64,000 nucleotides of DNA from Streptomyces sp. NBC_00582 (lineage in GTDB: Bacteria > Actinomycetota > Actinomycetes > Streptomycetales > Streptomycetaceae). Below the pieces are notes generated by a model. It was not told where the DNA came from. It did not search any database and saw nothing but the letters and a program-made list of their open reading frames with translations. Location of the stretch: positions 5,456,001-5,520,000 of the forward strand of contig NZ_CP107772.1 in NCBI RefSeq assembly GCF_036345155.1. Reading direction: 5' to 3'. Made by a program: the position numbers and the translations under genes. Of this stretch, positions 8,029 through 17,049 are shown one piece after another (position 1 is the first letter of the stretch; the number at the start of each line of letters is the position of its first letter).

Positions 8029-9291
8029 TTACCGACGCTCAAAGCGGGCCATAGCCCCAGCAATTGCTCCGTAGATAACGGCGACCGTTACCACCAGTCC
8101 GGCTGAGCGGCCGTCAGGCGGCAGCATCAGGGCGGCCACTCCGGCGGCGGCGACGAAGGCGACGTTGAACAGGACGTCGTAGAGGGAGAAGATCCGGCCG
8201 CGGAAGCCGTCCGCCACGGACGACTGCACGATGGTGTCGGTGGCGATCTTCGCGCCCTGGGTGACCAGGCCGAGGACGAACGCCGCGACGAAAGTGGTGG
8301 CTTGGGCGAAGGGGAGCATCAGGCCTAGTTCCAGCACGGCGGCCGCGGCCGAGCAGACGACGATCCAGCGGCCCGGGCCCAGTCGCCCGGCCGCCCACGG
8401 GGTCACCAGGGCCGCGACGAAGAAGCCGACGCCCGAGATGGCCACGGCCACACCGAGCAGCGCCAGCCCGTCGCCGGTGTCGGTGGACCAGGCGTACCGG
8501 CACAGCATCAGCACCATGACGGTCAGGGCGCCGTAGCAGAACCGCATCAGGGTGATCGAGCCGAGCGCCCAGGCGGCCCGCCTGCGCCCCGGCCCGGCCA
8601 GATGGCGGACTCCGGAGGCGAGCCCGCGGGCCGTACCCCTCAGGGCGCTCGCCAATCCGGCCGCGAGCGGGGCGCGTTCGGGGCCGAGCAGATCCGCGGC
8701 CATGGTCAGGGACATGAGCGCCGAGCACAGATACAGGGCGCTGCCGAGCAGGACCACCGCGGCATCGGTGTCCGCGATCGCGAGGCGTACGACGAAGGCG
8801 AGACCGGCGCCCGCGATCGCGGCGAGTGTTCCGGCGGTCGGCGAGAGGGAGTTGGCGAGGACCAGGCGCTCGGCGTCGACCACCCGCGGCAGGGCGGCCG
8901 ACAGCCCCGCGAGGACGAAGCGGTTGACGGCGGTGACGCACAGGGCGGAGACGTAGAAGAGCCAGTCCGGGACCTGGCTGAGCATCAGGACGGCCGTCGC
9001 GCACGCCAGCAGGGCGCGCAGCAGGTTGCCGTAGAGGAAGACCTGGCGGCGCCGCCAGCGGTCCAGCAGGACGCCGGCGAAGGGACCGACGAGGGAGTAG
9101 GGCAGCAGCAGGACCGCCATCGCGGAGGCGATGGCCCCGGCGGAGGTCTGCTTCTCCGGGGAGAAGACGACGTAGGTGGCGAGCGCGACCTGGTAGACGC
9201 CGTCGGCGCACTGGGACAACAGCCGTACCGCGAGCAGGCGCCGGAAGGTGCCGAAGCGCAGCAGGACGCGCAGATCACGGACGACGGCCAT
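8029..9291 (-). CDS. MFS transporter
   Basis: 421 residues from the ATG at 9291, chosen because a GAGG stretch lies about 10 bases upstream; a GTG at 9306 is the alternative. The chain has about 12 hydrophobic segments and the MFS loop signature between helices 2 and 3 (GVLLDRWRRRQVFLYGN, about 70-86). It resembles the MFS_3/Bcr-type drug exporter group. Substrate unknown. It lies between the membrane protein at 7405 and the inositol-phosphate synthase gene, separated from the latter by a terminator hairpin, so it is probably its own transcription unit. Confidence 0.85.
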   Translation of the reverse strand: MAVVRDLRVLLRFGTFRRLLAVRLLSQCADGVYQVALATYVVFSPEKQTSAGAIASAMAVLLLPYSLVGPFAGVLLDRWRRRQVFLYGNLLRALLACATAVLMLSQVPDWLFYVSALCVTAVNRFVLAGLSAALPRVVDAERLVLANSLSPTAGTLAAIAGAGLAFVVRLAIADTDAAVVLLGSALYLCSALMSLTMAADLLGPERAPLAAGLASALRGTARGLASGVRHLAGPGRRRAAWALGSITLMRFCYGALTVMVLMLCRYAWSTDTGDGLALLGVAVAISGVGFFVAALVTPWAAGRLGPGRWIVVCSAAAAVLELGLMLPFAQATTFVAAFVLGLVTQGAKIATDTIVQSSVADGFRGRIFSLYDVLFNVAFVAAAGVAALMLPPDGRSAGLVVTVAVIYGAIAGAMARFERR

Positions 9292-9315
9292 GGGGCCCAG
9301 CCTCACATACGGGAA

Positions 9316-9343
9316 GGTCCCCGGGTCATGCGACCCGGGGACC
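9316..9343 (-). terminator. Terminator hairpin after inositol-phosphate synthase gene
   Basis: Perfect 12-bp stem GGTCCCCGGGTC / GACCCGGGGACC with an ATGC loop, about 60 bp past the stop of the 9407-10489 gene. Confidence 0.75.
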
Positions 9344-9406
9344 GTCTCAGCCCTGGCAGGAGCGAATTTCAGCGGGTGGCGCGCCGGGCGCGCCGGGGGT
9401 GTCGAG

Positions 9407-10489
9407 TTAGCGCTCGACCTCGCCGCGGATGAACTTCTCGACGTTCTCGCGGGCCTCGTCGTCGAAGTACTGGACCGGCGGGGACTTCATGAAGTAGCTG
9501 GAGGCCGACAGGATCGGGCCGCCGATGCCGCGGTCCTTGGCGATCTTCGCGGCGCGCAGGGCGTCGATGATGACACCCGCGGAGTTCGGGGAGTCCCAGA
9601 CCTCGAGCTTGTACTCCAGGTTCAGCGGGACGTCACCGAAGGCGCGGCCCTCGAGGCGGACGTACGCCCACTTGCGGTCGTCGAGCCAGGCGACGTAGTC
9701 GGACGGGCCGATGTGGACGTTCTTCTCGCCGAGCTCCCGGTCGGGGATCTGGGAGGTGACGGCCTGCGTCTTGGAGATCTTCTTGGACTCGAGGCGGTCG
9801 CGCTCGAGCATGTTCTTGAAGTCCATGTTGCCGCCGACGTTCAGCTGCATGGTGCGGTCCAGGACGACACCCCGGTCCTCGAACAGCTTCGCCATGACGC
9901 GGTGCGTGATGGTGGCGCCGACCTGGGACTTGATGTCGTCGCCGACGATCGGGACGCCCGCCTCGGTGAACTTGTCCGCCCACTCCTTGGTGCCGGCGAT
10001 GAAGACCGGGAGGGCGTTGACGAAGGCGACCTTGGCGTCGATGGCGCACTGGGCGTAGAACTTCGCCGCGTCCTCGGAGCCGACGGGCAGGTAGCAGACG
10101 AGGACGTCGACCTGCTTGTCTTTGAGGATCTGGACGACGTCGACCGGCTCCTCGGCCGACTCCTCGATGGTCAGGCGGTAGTACTTGCCGAGACCGTCGA
10201 GGGTGTGGCCGCGCTGCACGGTGACACCGGTGTGGGGCACGTCGCAGATCTTGATGGTGTTGTTCTCGGACGCGCCGATGGCGTCCGAGAGGTCCAGGCC
10301 GACCTTCTTGGCGTCCACGTCGAACGCGGCGACGAACTCGACGTCACGGACGTGGTAGTCGCCGAACTGGACGTGCATCAGGCCCGGGACCTTGGACGCC
10401 GGGTCGGCGTCCTTGTAGTACTCGACGCCCTGCACCAGCGATGCGGCGCAGTTGCCCACACCGACGATGGCTACGCGAACCGAACCCAT
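9407..10489 (-). CDS. Inositol-3-phosphate synthase
   Basis: 360 residues. Start set at ATG 10489 because AGGGAG lies 8 bases upstream, and the N-terminus then reads [21 protein letters not shown] with the Rossmann motif GVGNCA at 10-15. Later family blocks are clear: [46 protein letters not shown] and [18 protein letters not shown]. The enzyme converts glucose 6-phosphate to inositol 3-phosphate with NAD, feeding phosphatidylinositol and mycothiol. The PadR-type gene ends 44 bp upstream on the same strand, so the two may be cotranscribed. The S. coelicolor gene here is known as inoA, required for normal differentiation (recalled from the literature). Confidence 0.93.
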   Translation of the reverse strand: MGSVRVAIVGVGNCAASLVQGVEYYKDADPASKVPGLMHVQFGDYHVRDVEFVAAFDVDAKKVGLDLSDAIGASENNTIKICDVPHTGVTVQRGHTLDGLGKYYRLTIEESAEEPVDVVQILKDKQVDVLVCYLPVGSEDAAKFYAQCAIDAKVAFVNALPVFIAGTKEWADKFTEAGVPIVGDDIKSQVGATITHRVMAKLFEDRGVVLDRTMQLNVGGNMDFKNMLERDRLESKKISKTQAVTSQIPDRELGEKNVHIGPSDYVAWLDDRKWAYVRLEGRAFGDVPLNLEYKLEVWDSPNSAGVIIDALRAAKIAKDRGIGGPILSASSYFMKSPPVQYFDDEARENVEKFIRGEVER

Positions 10490-10533
10490 TCCGGTTGCTC
10501 CCTGTGTGTACGAGTGAGGCCCTGGCTGGGCGC

Positions 10534-11214
10534 TCACGGGGTGGTGTCGCCGGGCGTATCCGTCCCGGGGGTGTCCCCGGGACGGGGCAGGACGCCCGGC
10601 GCTCCATTGGTGTTCTGCTGAGCGGACCCCCCGGAAGCGGAACCCTTCAGGTCCCGTCCGGCCCGCTCGCTCTCGATGAGCTCGTTCAGCCAGCGCACTT
10701 CGCGCTCCACGGACTCCATCCCGTGGCGCTGGAGCTCAAGCGTGTAGTCGTCGAGGCGCTCCCGTGTGCGCGCCAGCGAGGCGCGCATCTTCTCCAGCCG
10801 CTCCTCCAGCCGGCTGCGGCGGCCCTCCAGGACGCGCATGCGCACATCGCGCGACGTCTGCCCGAAGAAGGCGAAACGGGCGGCGAAGTGCTCGTCCTCG
10901 TACGCGTCGGGGCCGGTCTGCGAGAGCAGCTCCTCGAAGTGTTCCTTACCTTCCGCCGTCAACCGGTAGACGATCTTGGCGCGACGCCCCGCGAGTGGCG
11001 TGGCGAGGGCGTCCTCGGGGGTGTTCCCCGGTTCCTCGATCAACCAGCCGTTGGCGACCAGCGTCTTGAGGCAGGGGTACAGCGTCCCGTAGCTGAAGGC
11101 ACGGAACACACCCAGTGACGTATTGAGTCGTTTGCGCAGCTCATAGCCGTGCATCGGGGATTCGCGGAGCAGGCCGAGCACGGCGAACTCGAGGATGCCG
11201 GAACGTCGGCTCAT
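10534..11214 (-). CDS. PadR-family transcriptional regulator
   Basis: 226 residues. An N-terminal winged helix of the PadR type ([36 protein letters not shown]) occupies about residues 8-85. A charged helical region (about 100-180, [31 protein letters not shown]) is typical of the PadR dimerisation arm, and the tail from about 190 is Gly/Pro/Thr-rich. A near-perfect palindrome sits 38-60 bp upstream, suggesting autoregulation. The adjacent inositol-phosphate synthase gene is the obvious target; I recall the S. coelicolor equivalent being reported as a regulator of inoA, but cannot check this here. Confidence 0.9.
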   Translation of the reverse strand: MSRRSGILEFAVLGLLRESPMHGYELRKRLNTSLGVFRAFSYGTLYPCLKTLVANGWLIEEPGNTPEDALATPLAGRRAKIVYRLTAEGKEHFEELLSQTGPDAYEDEHFAARFAFFGQTSRDVRMRVLEGRRSRLEERLEKMRASLARTRERLDDYTLELQRHGMESVEREVRWLNELIESERAGRDLKGSASGGSAQQNTNGAPGVLPRPGDTPGTDTPGDTTP

Positions 11215-11251
11215 CGTCGCCCCTCTCGTCCGCCGCGCGCTTATCTCGCTC

Positions 11252-11274
11252 TGATGTATCGACTCGATACATCA
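11252..11274. promoter_or_regulatory. Palindromic operator upstream of the PadR gene
   Basis: Arms TGATGTATCGA and TCGATACATCA are exact inverted copies around one central C. The ATGT...ACAT ends match the PadR-type operator pattern. Position -38 to -60 from the PadR start fits a promoter-proximal autoregulatory site. Confidence 0.7.
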
Positions 11275-11575
11275 CGACGATAGAACGGCCTTCCGGATGC
11301 GACAAGAGGGGCGATGGTGAACGGGATCACATCACCGTTTCTTCGCAGGCGACTTGCCTGATTTGGGGTGAACCTTGGGACTGGTCAGGTTTTGACGGTG
11401 CGTAGTCTGTGCGCCATGCAGACCACCGGGACCCACGAGACGCCGGGGGGCGTCGAGGCCCCCGGTGCCGTACGGGTGAATGCGCAGCCGACCGCATCCG
11501 TACTTCGGGGGGACAGGAAACCAGCCGCCCTTTTCAGGCGCGCACGGATGCGCCTGCCCTAGGAGTAATCGTTCG

Positions 11576-14242
11576 ATGAGCGAGCACCGTCGCAAACCGC
11601 CGCAGCCGCAGGGAGGCGGACGTGCCGCGGCCCGACGCGGCCAGTCCGGGCCGTCCTCCGGTCGCCGCGCACCGCGAGGCGCCACCGGATCTCCTTCCGA
11701 CTACGGGTTGGGCCAGGTGTCGGGGAGTCCGGAGCAGGCGTACGGCAGCCGCGCCGAGGCCCGACGCGCCGCCCAGAGAGGCCCGGGCGGCCGGCGCAGA
11801 GGGGTCGAGCCGGGAGGGTCCTTCGCAGGCCCCCACGGCCCCGGCAGGGGCAGAGGGCGCTCGGCGCCCGGCAGGAAGCGCCTGATCGACTATCCGCGCG
11901 CCGACAAGTACGGCTGGCAGCGCTGGATGCCGTCCTGGAAGCTCGTCGCCGGTCTGTTCATCGGCTTCGTCGGCAGCCTGGTGGCCGTGGCGGGCATCGG
12001 CTACGCCATGGTGGGCGTGCCCGACGTCGCGAAGACGGCGACGGCCCAGAACAACGTCTACTACTGGAAAGACGGCTCCCAGATGGTGGCCACCGGTGGT
12101 GAGACGAACCGTCAGACCATCTCGCTCTCGCAGATCCCGCAGGAGATGCGCTACGCGGTCATCTCCCAGGAGAACAAGACCTTCTACGAGGACAGCGGCA
12201 TCGACCCCAAGGGCATCGCCCGGGCGCTGTTCAACATGGCCCGGGGCGGCCAGACGCAGGGTGGTTCGACGATCACCCAGCAGTACGTCAAGAACGCGAT
12301 GCTGAACGACCAGTCGCAGACGATCTCCCGCAAGTTCAAGGAGATCTTCGTGTCGATAAAGGTGGGCGCCGAGGTCGACAAGGACACGATCATGGCCGGC
12401 TACCTGAACTCCGCGTACTACGGACGCAACGCGTACGGGATCCAGGCCGCCGCCCGCGCCTACTTCAACAAGGACGCGATCAAGCTCAACCCGGGTGAGT
12501 GCGCCTTCCTGGCCGCGATGCTGAAGGGCGCCACGTACTACGACCCGGCGGGCGCGACCTCGATCGACCCGGTCGGAGCCACGCCCGAGAAGAACAGCAG
12601 GCGGGCCCTGCTCCAGATGCAGGACACCCTCGACAAGATGGTCGAGTACGGCCATCTCGACGCCTCGGTCCGGGCCAAGTACACCAAGCTCCCCGTTGTG
12701 AAGAACCCGCGGTCGAACACCCAGCTCAGCGGTCAGATCGGCTACCTCGTCGACCTCGCCAACGGGTACCTCGTCACCCACAGCAAGGAGACGGGGATCA
12801 CCCAGAACCTGCTGCAGCAGGGCGGCTACTCGATCTACACGACCTTCGACAAGAAGAAGGTCCAGCAGCTCACGGACGCGGTGACCAAGGTCCAGAAGGC
12901 CAACATCAAGCCGAAGGAACGCCCGGAGACCGACACCCACGTTCAGTTCGGCGGGGCGTCCGTGGAGCCGGACACCGGTGCCATCCGGGCCATCTACGGC
13001 GGTGAGGACGCCACCAAGCACTTCACCGACAACGCCGACGAGACCGGTGCCCAGGTCGGCTCGACCTTCAAGCCGTTCGTGCTGGCGGCCGCGATGACCT
13101 GGGGCGTGCGCAATCCCGACCTGGGGTCCTCGCAGGCACAGGACGAGCGCACCATCGTCTCTCCGGAGAGCCTGTTCAGCGGCAAGAACAAGCTGAAGAT
13201 CCAGGACTACAACCGCACGGTCTGGAAGAACGAGAAGGGCGAGGAGTGGCTGCAGACCAATGACGGCAACGAGTCGTACGGTTCTCCGCCCGACTTCAAG
13301 ATCGACCTGCGCGAGGCGATGCGCGAGTCGGTGAACTCCGCCTTCGTGCAGCTCGGCATGGATGTCGGTCTGGACAAGGTCAAGGACTCCGCCATCAGCG
13401 CCGGCCTGCGGGAGAGCAGCCTCGCCGGTACGACCTTCCCCTCGTTCTCGATCGGCATCTCCGACCCGAGCGCGATCCGCATGGCGGGCTCGTACGCCAC
13501 CTTCGCCGCGAGCGGCAAGCAGCGCGACCCGTACTCCGTGGAGAAGGTCACCAGCGAGGAAGGCCAGATCTTCACGCACAAGGACGAGGCGCAGCAGGCC
13601 TTCACCTCGAAGGTCGCCGACAACGTCACGGATGTCCTGAAGACCGTGGTCGAGCGGGGCACCGGCACCAACGCGCAGCTGCCCGGCCGGGAGGTGGCCG
13701 GCAAGACCGGTACCACCGACGGCAACAAGTCGGCCTGGTTCGTGGGCTACACGCCTCAGCTGTCGACGGCGATCAGCATGTTCCGTCTCGACGACGACGA
13801 GAAGAACAAGAACCGCACGTTCCTGAAGATGTTCGGAACGGGTGGCCAGAAGAAGATCCACGGTGCGTCGTTCCCGGCACAGATCTGGCACGACTACATG
13901 GAAGACGCGCTGGAGGGCACGCAGCCGGAGGACTTCCCGGAGCCCGAGCCCATCGGTGAGGTCGTCAACGCGGAACCGTCGGCGGCGCCGACCCCGACCG
14001 CCACCGAGACCGAGGAAACGGAGCCGTCCCCCACCCCGACCGCCACGGAGACGCAGATCCAGCCTTCGCCCACGGCGACGGCGACCTGCGGCAACTTCTT
14101 CGAGTGCAACACCGGTGGCACGGACAACGGCAACCAGAACGGTGGCTCGGACGGGGGCTTCTCGCCGACACCGACCGCGACCGAGACGGACAGCACGAGA
14201 GGCAACCAGAACGGAGGCCTCTTCGGAGGGGCGGGCGGTTAA
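11576..14242 (+). CDS. Class A penicillin-binding protein (glycosyltransferase and transpeptidase)
   Basis: 888 residues from ATG 11576, preceded by AGGAG. Residues 1-118 are Arg/Gly/Pro-rich and cytosolic; one membrane anchor lies at about 121-147. The GT51 domain shows SQENKTFYEDSGID (catalytic Glu region, about 197) and GGSTITQQ (about 230). The transpeptidase shows SxxK in GSTFKP (about 495), SxN in SVNSAF (about 585) and KTG in GKTGTTDG (about 711). The tail from about 790 is Thr/Pro/Glu- and Gly/Asn-rich, containing CGNFFEC. It polymerises and cross-links peptidoglycan at the cell surface. It follows the divergent PadR gene, and its neighbours encode other wall enzymes. Subfamily assignment (PonA-like) is tentative. 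Confidence 0.93.
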   Translation: MSEHRRKPPQPQGGGRAAARRGQSGPSSGRRAPRGATGSPSDYGLGQVSGSPEQAYGSRAEARRAAQRGPGGRRRGVEPGGSFAGPHGPGRGRGRSAPGRKRLIDYPRADKYGWQRWMPSWKLVAGLFIGFVGSLVAVAGIGYAMVGVPDVAKTATAQNNVYYWKDGSQMVATGGETNRQTISLSQIPQEMRYAVISQENKTFYEDSGIDPKGIARALFNMARGGQTQGGSTITQQYVKNAMLNDQSQTISRKFKEIFVSIKVGAEVDKDTIMAGYLNSAYYGRNAYGIQAAARAYFNKDAIKLNPGECAFLAAMLKGATYYDPAGATSIDPVGATPEKNSRRALLQMQDTLDKMVEYGHLDASVRAKYTKLPVVKNPRSNTQLSGQIGYLVDLANGYLVTHSKETGITQNLLQQGGYSIYTTFDKKKVQQLTDAVTKVQKANIKPKERPETDTHVQFGGASVEPDTGAIRAIYGGEDATKHFTDNADETGAQVGSTFKPFVLAAAMTWGVRNPDLGSSQAQDERTIVSPESLFSGKNKLKIQDYNRTVWKNEKGEEWLQTNDGNESYGSPPDFKIDLREAMRESVNSAFVQLGMDVGLDKVKDSAISAGLRESSLAGTTFPSFSIGISDPSAIRMAGSYATFAASGKQRDPYSVEKVTSEEGQIFTHKDEAQQAFTSKVADNVTDVLKTVVERGTGTNAQLPGREVAGKTGTTDGNKSAWFVGYTPQLSTAISMFRLDDDEKNKNRTFLKMFGTGGQKKIHGASFPAQIWHDYMEDALEGTQPEDFPEPEPIGEVVNAEPSAAPTPTATETEETEPSPTPTATETQIQPSPTATATCGNFFECNTGGTDNGNQNGGSDGGFSPTPTATETDSTRGNQNGGLFGGAGG

Positions 14243-14245
14243 CCG
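14230..14245. terminator. Short hairpin overlapping the end of the penicillin-binding protein gene
   Basis: GGGCGGTTAACCGCCC, a perfect 16-bp palindrome across the TAA stop at 14240-14242. Confidence 0.4.
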
Positions 14246-14264
14246 CCCTCTTGCCCCGCACGGG

Positions 14265-14280
14265 CGTTTCACGTGAAACA
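14265..14280. other. parS site, perfect core
   Basis: CGTTTCACGTGAAACA, perfect 14-bp core, between the PBP stop and the strong hairpin at 14296. Confidence 0.9.
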
Positions 14281-14295
14281 TGGTGATGTTGAAAC

Positions 14296-14331
14296 GAGAG
14301 CCGCCCCACCGCACCAGGTGGGGCGGCTCTC
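14296..14331 (+). terminator. Rho-independent terminator
   Basis: Perfect 15-bp stem GAGAGCCGCCCCACC / GGTGGGGCGGCTCTC with a 6-base loop, followed by GGCTTTTTC. The U-tract makes it a classic terminator for the PBP transcript. Confidence 0.9.
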
Positions 14332-14367
14332 GGCTTTTTCCTAAGTCGGTACGGCAGGATGTGGCCC

Positions 14368-15891
14368 ATGCCCAGTGCAGAATCGACGCCCGCGCGCGTG
14401 CACGAGCCGGAGCCGGTGCCGCCGACCAGGAACGACAAGGTGGCCTCGGCCGGCAGCGAGCTGATCGGCGGCCCCCTAGGACAGCGAGCCCTGACCGGGG
14501 CGTCCTGGTGGACGCCCGTACGGGTCGTCGTGCTCGTGGCGATCGGCATGTTCGCCCTCGGCCTGATCCAGAAGGTGCCGTGCTACGACGGAGGCTGGTT
14601 CTTCGGCGCCAGCACCCAGTACACCCACGCCTGCTACTCGGACATCCCCCACCTCTACCAGGGGCGCGGCTTCGCCGACGGGCTGGTGCCGTACTTCGAC
14701 AAGCTCCCCGGCGACATGGACTACCTCGAATACCCGGTGCTCACCGGAGTGTTCATGGAGGTCGCCGCCTGGCTGACCCCGGGCAGCGGCACCATCCAGC
14801 ACCAGGAGCAGTGGTACTGGATGGTCAACGCCGGCATGCTGATGGCCTGCGCGGCCGTCATCGCCGTCTGTGTCTCCCGTACCCACGCCCGGCGCCCCTG
14901 GGACGGTCTGCTGGTGGCCCTGGCACCCGCCTTCGCGCTGACCGCCACCATCAACTGGGACCTGCTGGCCGTCGCCCTGACGGCCGCGGCGATGATGATG
15001 TGGTCGCGGGGACGCGCCCTCGCCTTCGGTGTGCTGCTGGGGCTCGCCACGGCCGCGAAGCTCTATCCCGTGTTTCTGCTCGGACCGCTGTTCGTGCTCT
15101 GCTGGCGCGCGGGGAAGTGGCGGGACTACGGCAAGGCCTTCGGCGGGGCGGCCGTCGCCTGGCTGGTGGTCAACCTGCCGGTGATGCTCTTCGCGTTCGA
15201 GGGCTGGTCGAAGTTCTACCGGTTCAGCCAGGAGCGCGGCGTCGACTTCGGATCCTTCTGGTTGATCCTGGCCCAGAACTCCAGTGATCCCCTCGCCACC
15301 GACAGCGTCAACACCCTCGCCACTCTCTTGGTGGTGGTGTGCTTCGCGGGCATCGTCTGGCTGACGCTGACCGCGCCGCGCCGCCCCCGGTTCACCCAGC
15401 TCGCCTTCCTGGTGGTGGCCGCGTTCATCGTCACCAACAAGGTCTACTCGCCGCAGTACGTGCTGTGGCTGGTGCCGCTGGCCGTGCTGGCCCGGCCGAA
15501 GTGGCGGGACTTCCTGATCTGGCAGGCCTGCGAGGTGGCGTACTTCCTGGGCATCTGGCTGTACCTCGCGTACACGACCAGCGGAGACGCGCACAAGGGA
15601 CTGCCGACCGACGGCTACCACTGGGCCATCGGGGTGCATCTGCTGGGCACGCTCTACCTGTGCGCCGTTGTCGTGCGCGACATCCTGATGCCCGAGCGGG
15701 ACGTGGTGCGCCAGCACGGTGACGACGACCCCTCGGGCGGGGTGCTCGACGGGGCGGAGGACGTCTTCGTCCTCGGTTCCGCCGCTCATCGGCCCCGGCA
15801 TGCCTCTTCCTTCGAGGGGCCGCAGGTCGACTGGGGCACTCAGGGCGAAGTGGAGTGGGGACGGCAGGGCACCGCCGACGGTTCGCTCTGA
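14368..15891 (+). CDS. Polyprenyl-phosphate-dependent glycosyltransferase-like integral membrane protein (GT87/DUF2029 type)
   Basis: 507 residues from the ATG at 14368, which has AGGA about 8 bases upstream; an ATG three codons earlier is less well placed. There are about ten hydrophobic segments (first at about 50-68, VRVVVLVAIGMFALGLI). The outer loop after the first helix carries the acidic, aromatic-rich stretch expected of GT-C folds (DYLEYPVLTGVF, about 119-130). A LATAAKLYP block later in the chain matches the GT87 mannosyltransferase group. Probably transfers a sugar from a lipid carrier outside the membrane; donor and acceptor unknown. The C-terminal ~70 residues are soluble and acidic. 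It converges with the racemase-like gene over a hairpin. Confidence 0.8.
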   Translation: MPSAESTPARVHEPEPVPPTRNDKVASAGSELIGGPLGQRALTGASWWTPVRVVVLVAIGMFALGLIQKVPCYDGGWFFGASTQYTHACYSDIPHLYQGRGFADGLVPYFDKLPGDMDYLEYPVLTGVFMEVAAWLTPGSGTIQHQEQWYWMVNAGMLMACAAVIAVCVSRTHARRPWDGLLVALAPAFALTATINWDLLAVALTAAAMMMWSRGRALAFGVLLGLATAAKLYPVFLLGPLFVLCWRAGKWRDYGKAFGGAAVAWLVVNLPVMLFAFEGWSKFYRFSQERGVDFGSFWLILAQNSSDPLATDSVNTLATLLVVVCFAGIVWLTLTAPRRPRFTQLAFLVVAAFIVTNKVYSPQYVLWLVPLAVLARPKWRDFLIWQACEVAYFLGIWLYLAYTTSGDAHKGLPTDGYHWAIGVHLLGTLYLCAVVVRDILMPERDVVRQHGDDDPSGGVLDGAEDVFVLGSAAHRPRHASSFEGPQVDWGTQGEVEWGRQGTADGSL

Positions 15892-15910
15892 GCGAACAGA
15901 GGGCCGTACA

Positions 15911-15957
15911 GACGGAGAAGAGGCCGTACACGGCGTCGTGTACGGCCTCCTCCGTGT
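15911..15957. terminator. Bidirectional terminator between convergent genes
   Basis: Core 13-bp stem GAGGCCGTACACG / CGTGTACGGCCTC (15920-15949) with GCGT loop, lengthened by GACGGAG / TCCGTGTC arms. Lies between the GT87 stop (15891) and the racemase-like stop (15968). Confidence 0.8.
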
Positions 15958-15967
15958 CCTGGATCCC

Positions 15968-16999
15968 TCAGCGGTCCACGATCCGGTCGAACTGCGTCGT
16001 GGTGTGGCGCAGATGGGCCACCAGCTCGTCGCCGACGCTGGGCTCCGGCGCGTCCGAGGGGACGAAGAGGATCGACACCTGCATGTGCGGCGGCTCGGCG
16101 AACCAGCGCTGCTTGCCGCCCCAGACGAACGGGGAGAGATTCCGGTTCACCGTGGCGAGGCCGGCCCGGGCGACGCCCTTGGCACGCGGCATGACGCCGT
16201 GCAGGGCCTTGGGGGCCTCCAGGCCCACCCCGTGCGAGGTACCGCCCGCCACGACCACCAGGAAGCCGTCGGAGGCCGCCTTCTGCTGGCGGTAGCCGAA
16301 GCGGTCGCCCTTGGCGACACGCGTGACGTCCAGGACCGCCCCGCGGTACTCGGTGGCCTCGTGGTCCCCGAGCCACAGCCGCGTGCCGATCCGGGCGCGG
16401 AAACGGGTCTGCGGGAACTGCTGCTGCAGCCGGGCCAGCTCGTCGGCCTTGAGATGGCTGACGAACATGGTGTGCAGCGGCAGCCGGGCCGCCCGGAGCC
16501 GGTCCATCCAGCCGATGACCTCCTCGACGGCGTCGGAGCCGTCGGTGCGGTCCAGCGGCAGATGGATGGCGAAGCCCTCCAGCCGGACGTTCTCGATCGC
16601 GGAGTGGAGCTGCGGCAGGTCCTGCTCGCTGATGCCGTGCCGCTTCATCGACGACATCACCTCGATGACCACCCGTGCGCCCACGAGGCCGTACACACCG
16701 TCCACCGACGACACCGAGCGCACCACCCGGTCGGGCAGCGGCACGGGCTCCTCGCCGCGCCGGTACGGCGTCAGCACCAGCAGGTCGCCGCCGAAGAAGT
16801 CCTTGATGCGCGCGGCCTCGTACGTCGTTCCGACGGCGAGGATGTCCGAGCCCAGCCGGGTGGCCTCCTCCGCCAGTCGCTCGTGCCCAAAGCCGTAGCC
16901 GTTGCCCTTGCAGACCGGGACGAGCCCCGGGAACTGCTCCTGCACGTGCTTGTGGTGCGCCCGCCAGCGCGCGGTGTCGACGTAGAGCGTGAGCGCCAT
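15968..16999 (-). CDS. Alanine-racemase-like PLP protein
   Basis: 343 residues from ATG 16999. The N-terminal barrel start carries the PLP lysine in PVCKGNGYGFG (K31), matching the family's xxKANAYGHG motif, and GVYGLVGARVVIEVMSSMKRHG fits the second half of the barrel. The chain is a little shorter than catalytic alanine racemases and I do not see the usual catalytic tyrosine context, so racemase activity is not certain. It begins 50 bp after the FemX gene ends, in the same direction. With FemX it suggests a role in peptidoglycan precursor amino acids, possibly a specialised substrate; that is inference. Confidence 0.75.
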   Translation of the reverse strand: MALTLYVDTARWRAHHKHVQEQFPGLVPVCKGNGYGFGHERLAEEATRLGSDILAVGTTYEAARIKDFFGGDLLVLTPYRRGEEPVPLPDRVVRSVSSVDGVYGLVGARVVIEVMSSMKRHGISEQDLPQLHSAIENVRLEGFAIHLPLDRTDGSDAVEEVIGWMDRLRAARLPLHTMFVSHLKADELARLQQQFPQTRFRARIGTRLWLGDHEATEYRGAVLDVTRVAKGDRFGYRQQKAASDGFLVVVAGGTSHGVGLEAPKALHGVMPRAKGVARAGLATVNRNLSPFVWGGKQRWFAEPPHMQVSILFVPSDAPEPSVGDELVAHLRHTTTQFDRIVDR

Positions 17000-17049
17000 G
17001 GCCGGACCTGGGACCTTTCTCGTGGCTGGGAAGGAGGGGAGGTGTGACG

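Noticed and set aside
9407..10537. 16-residue longer inositol-phosphate synthase
   Set aside because: The ATG at 10489 has the ribosome-binding site and opens the family N-terminus directly before the Rossmann strand.
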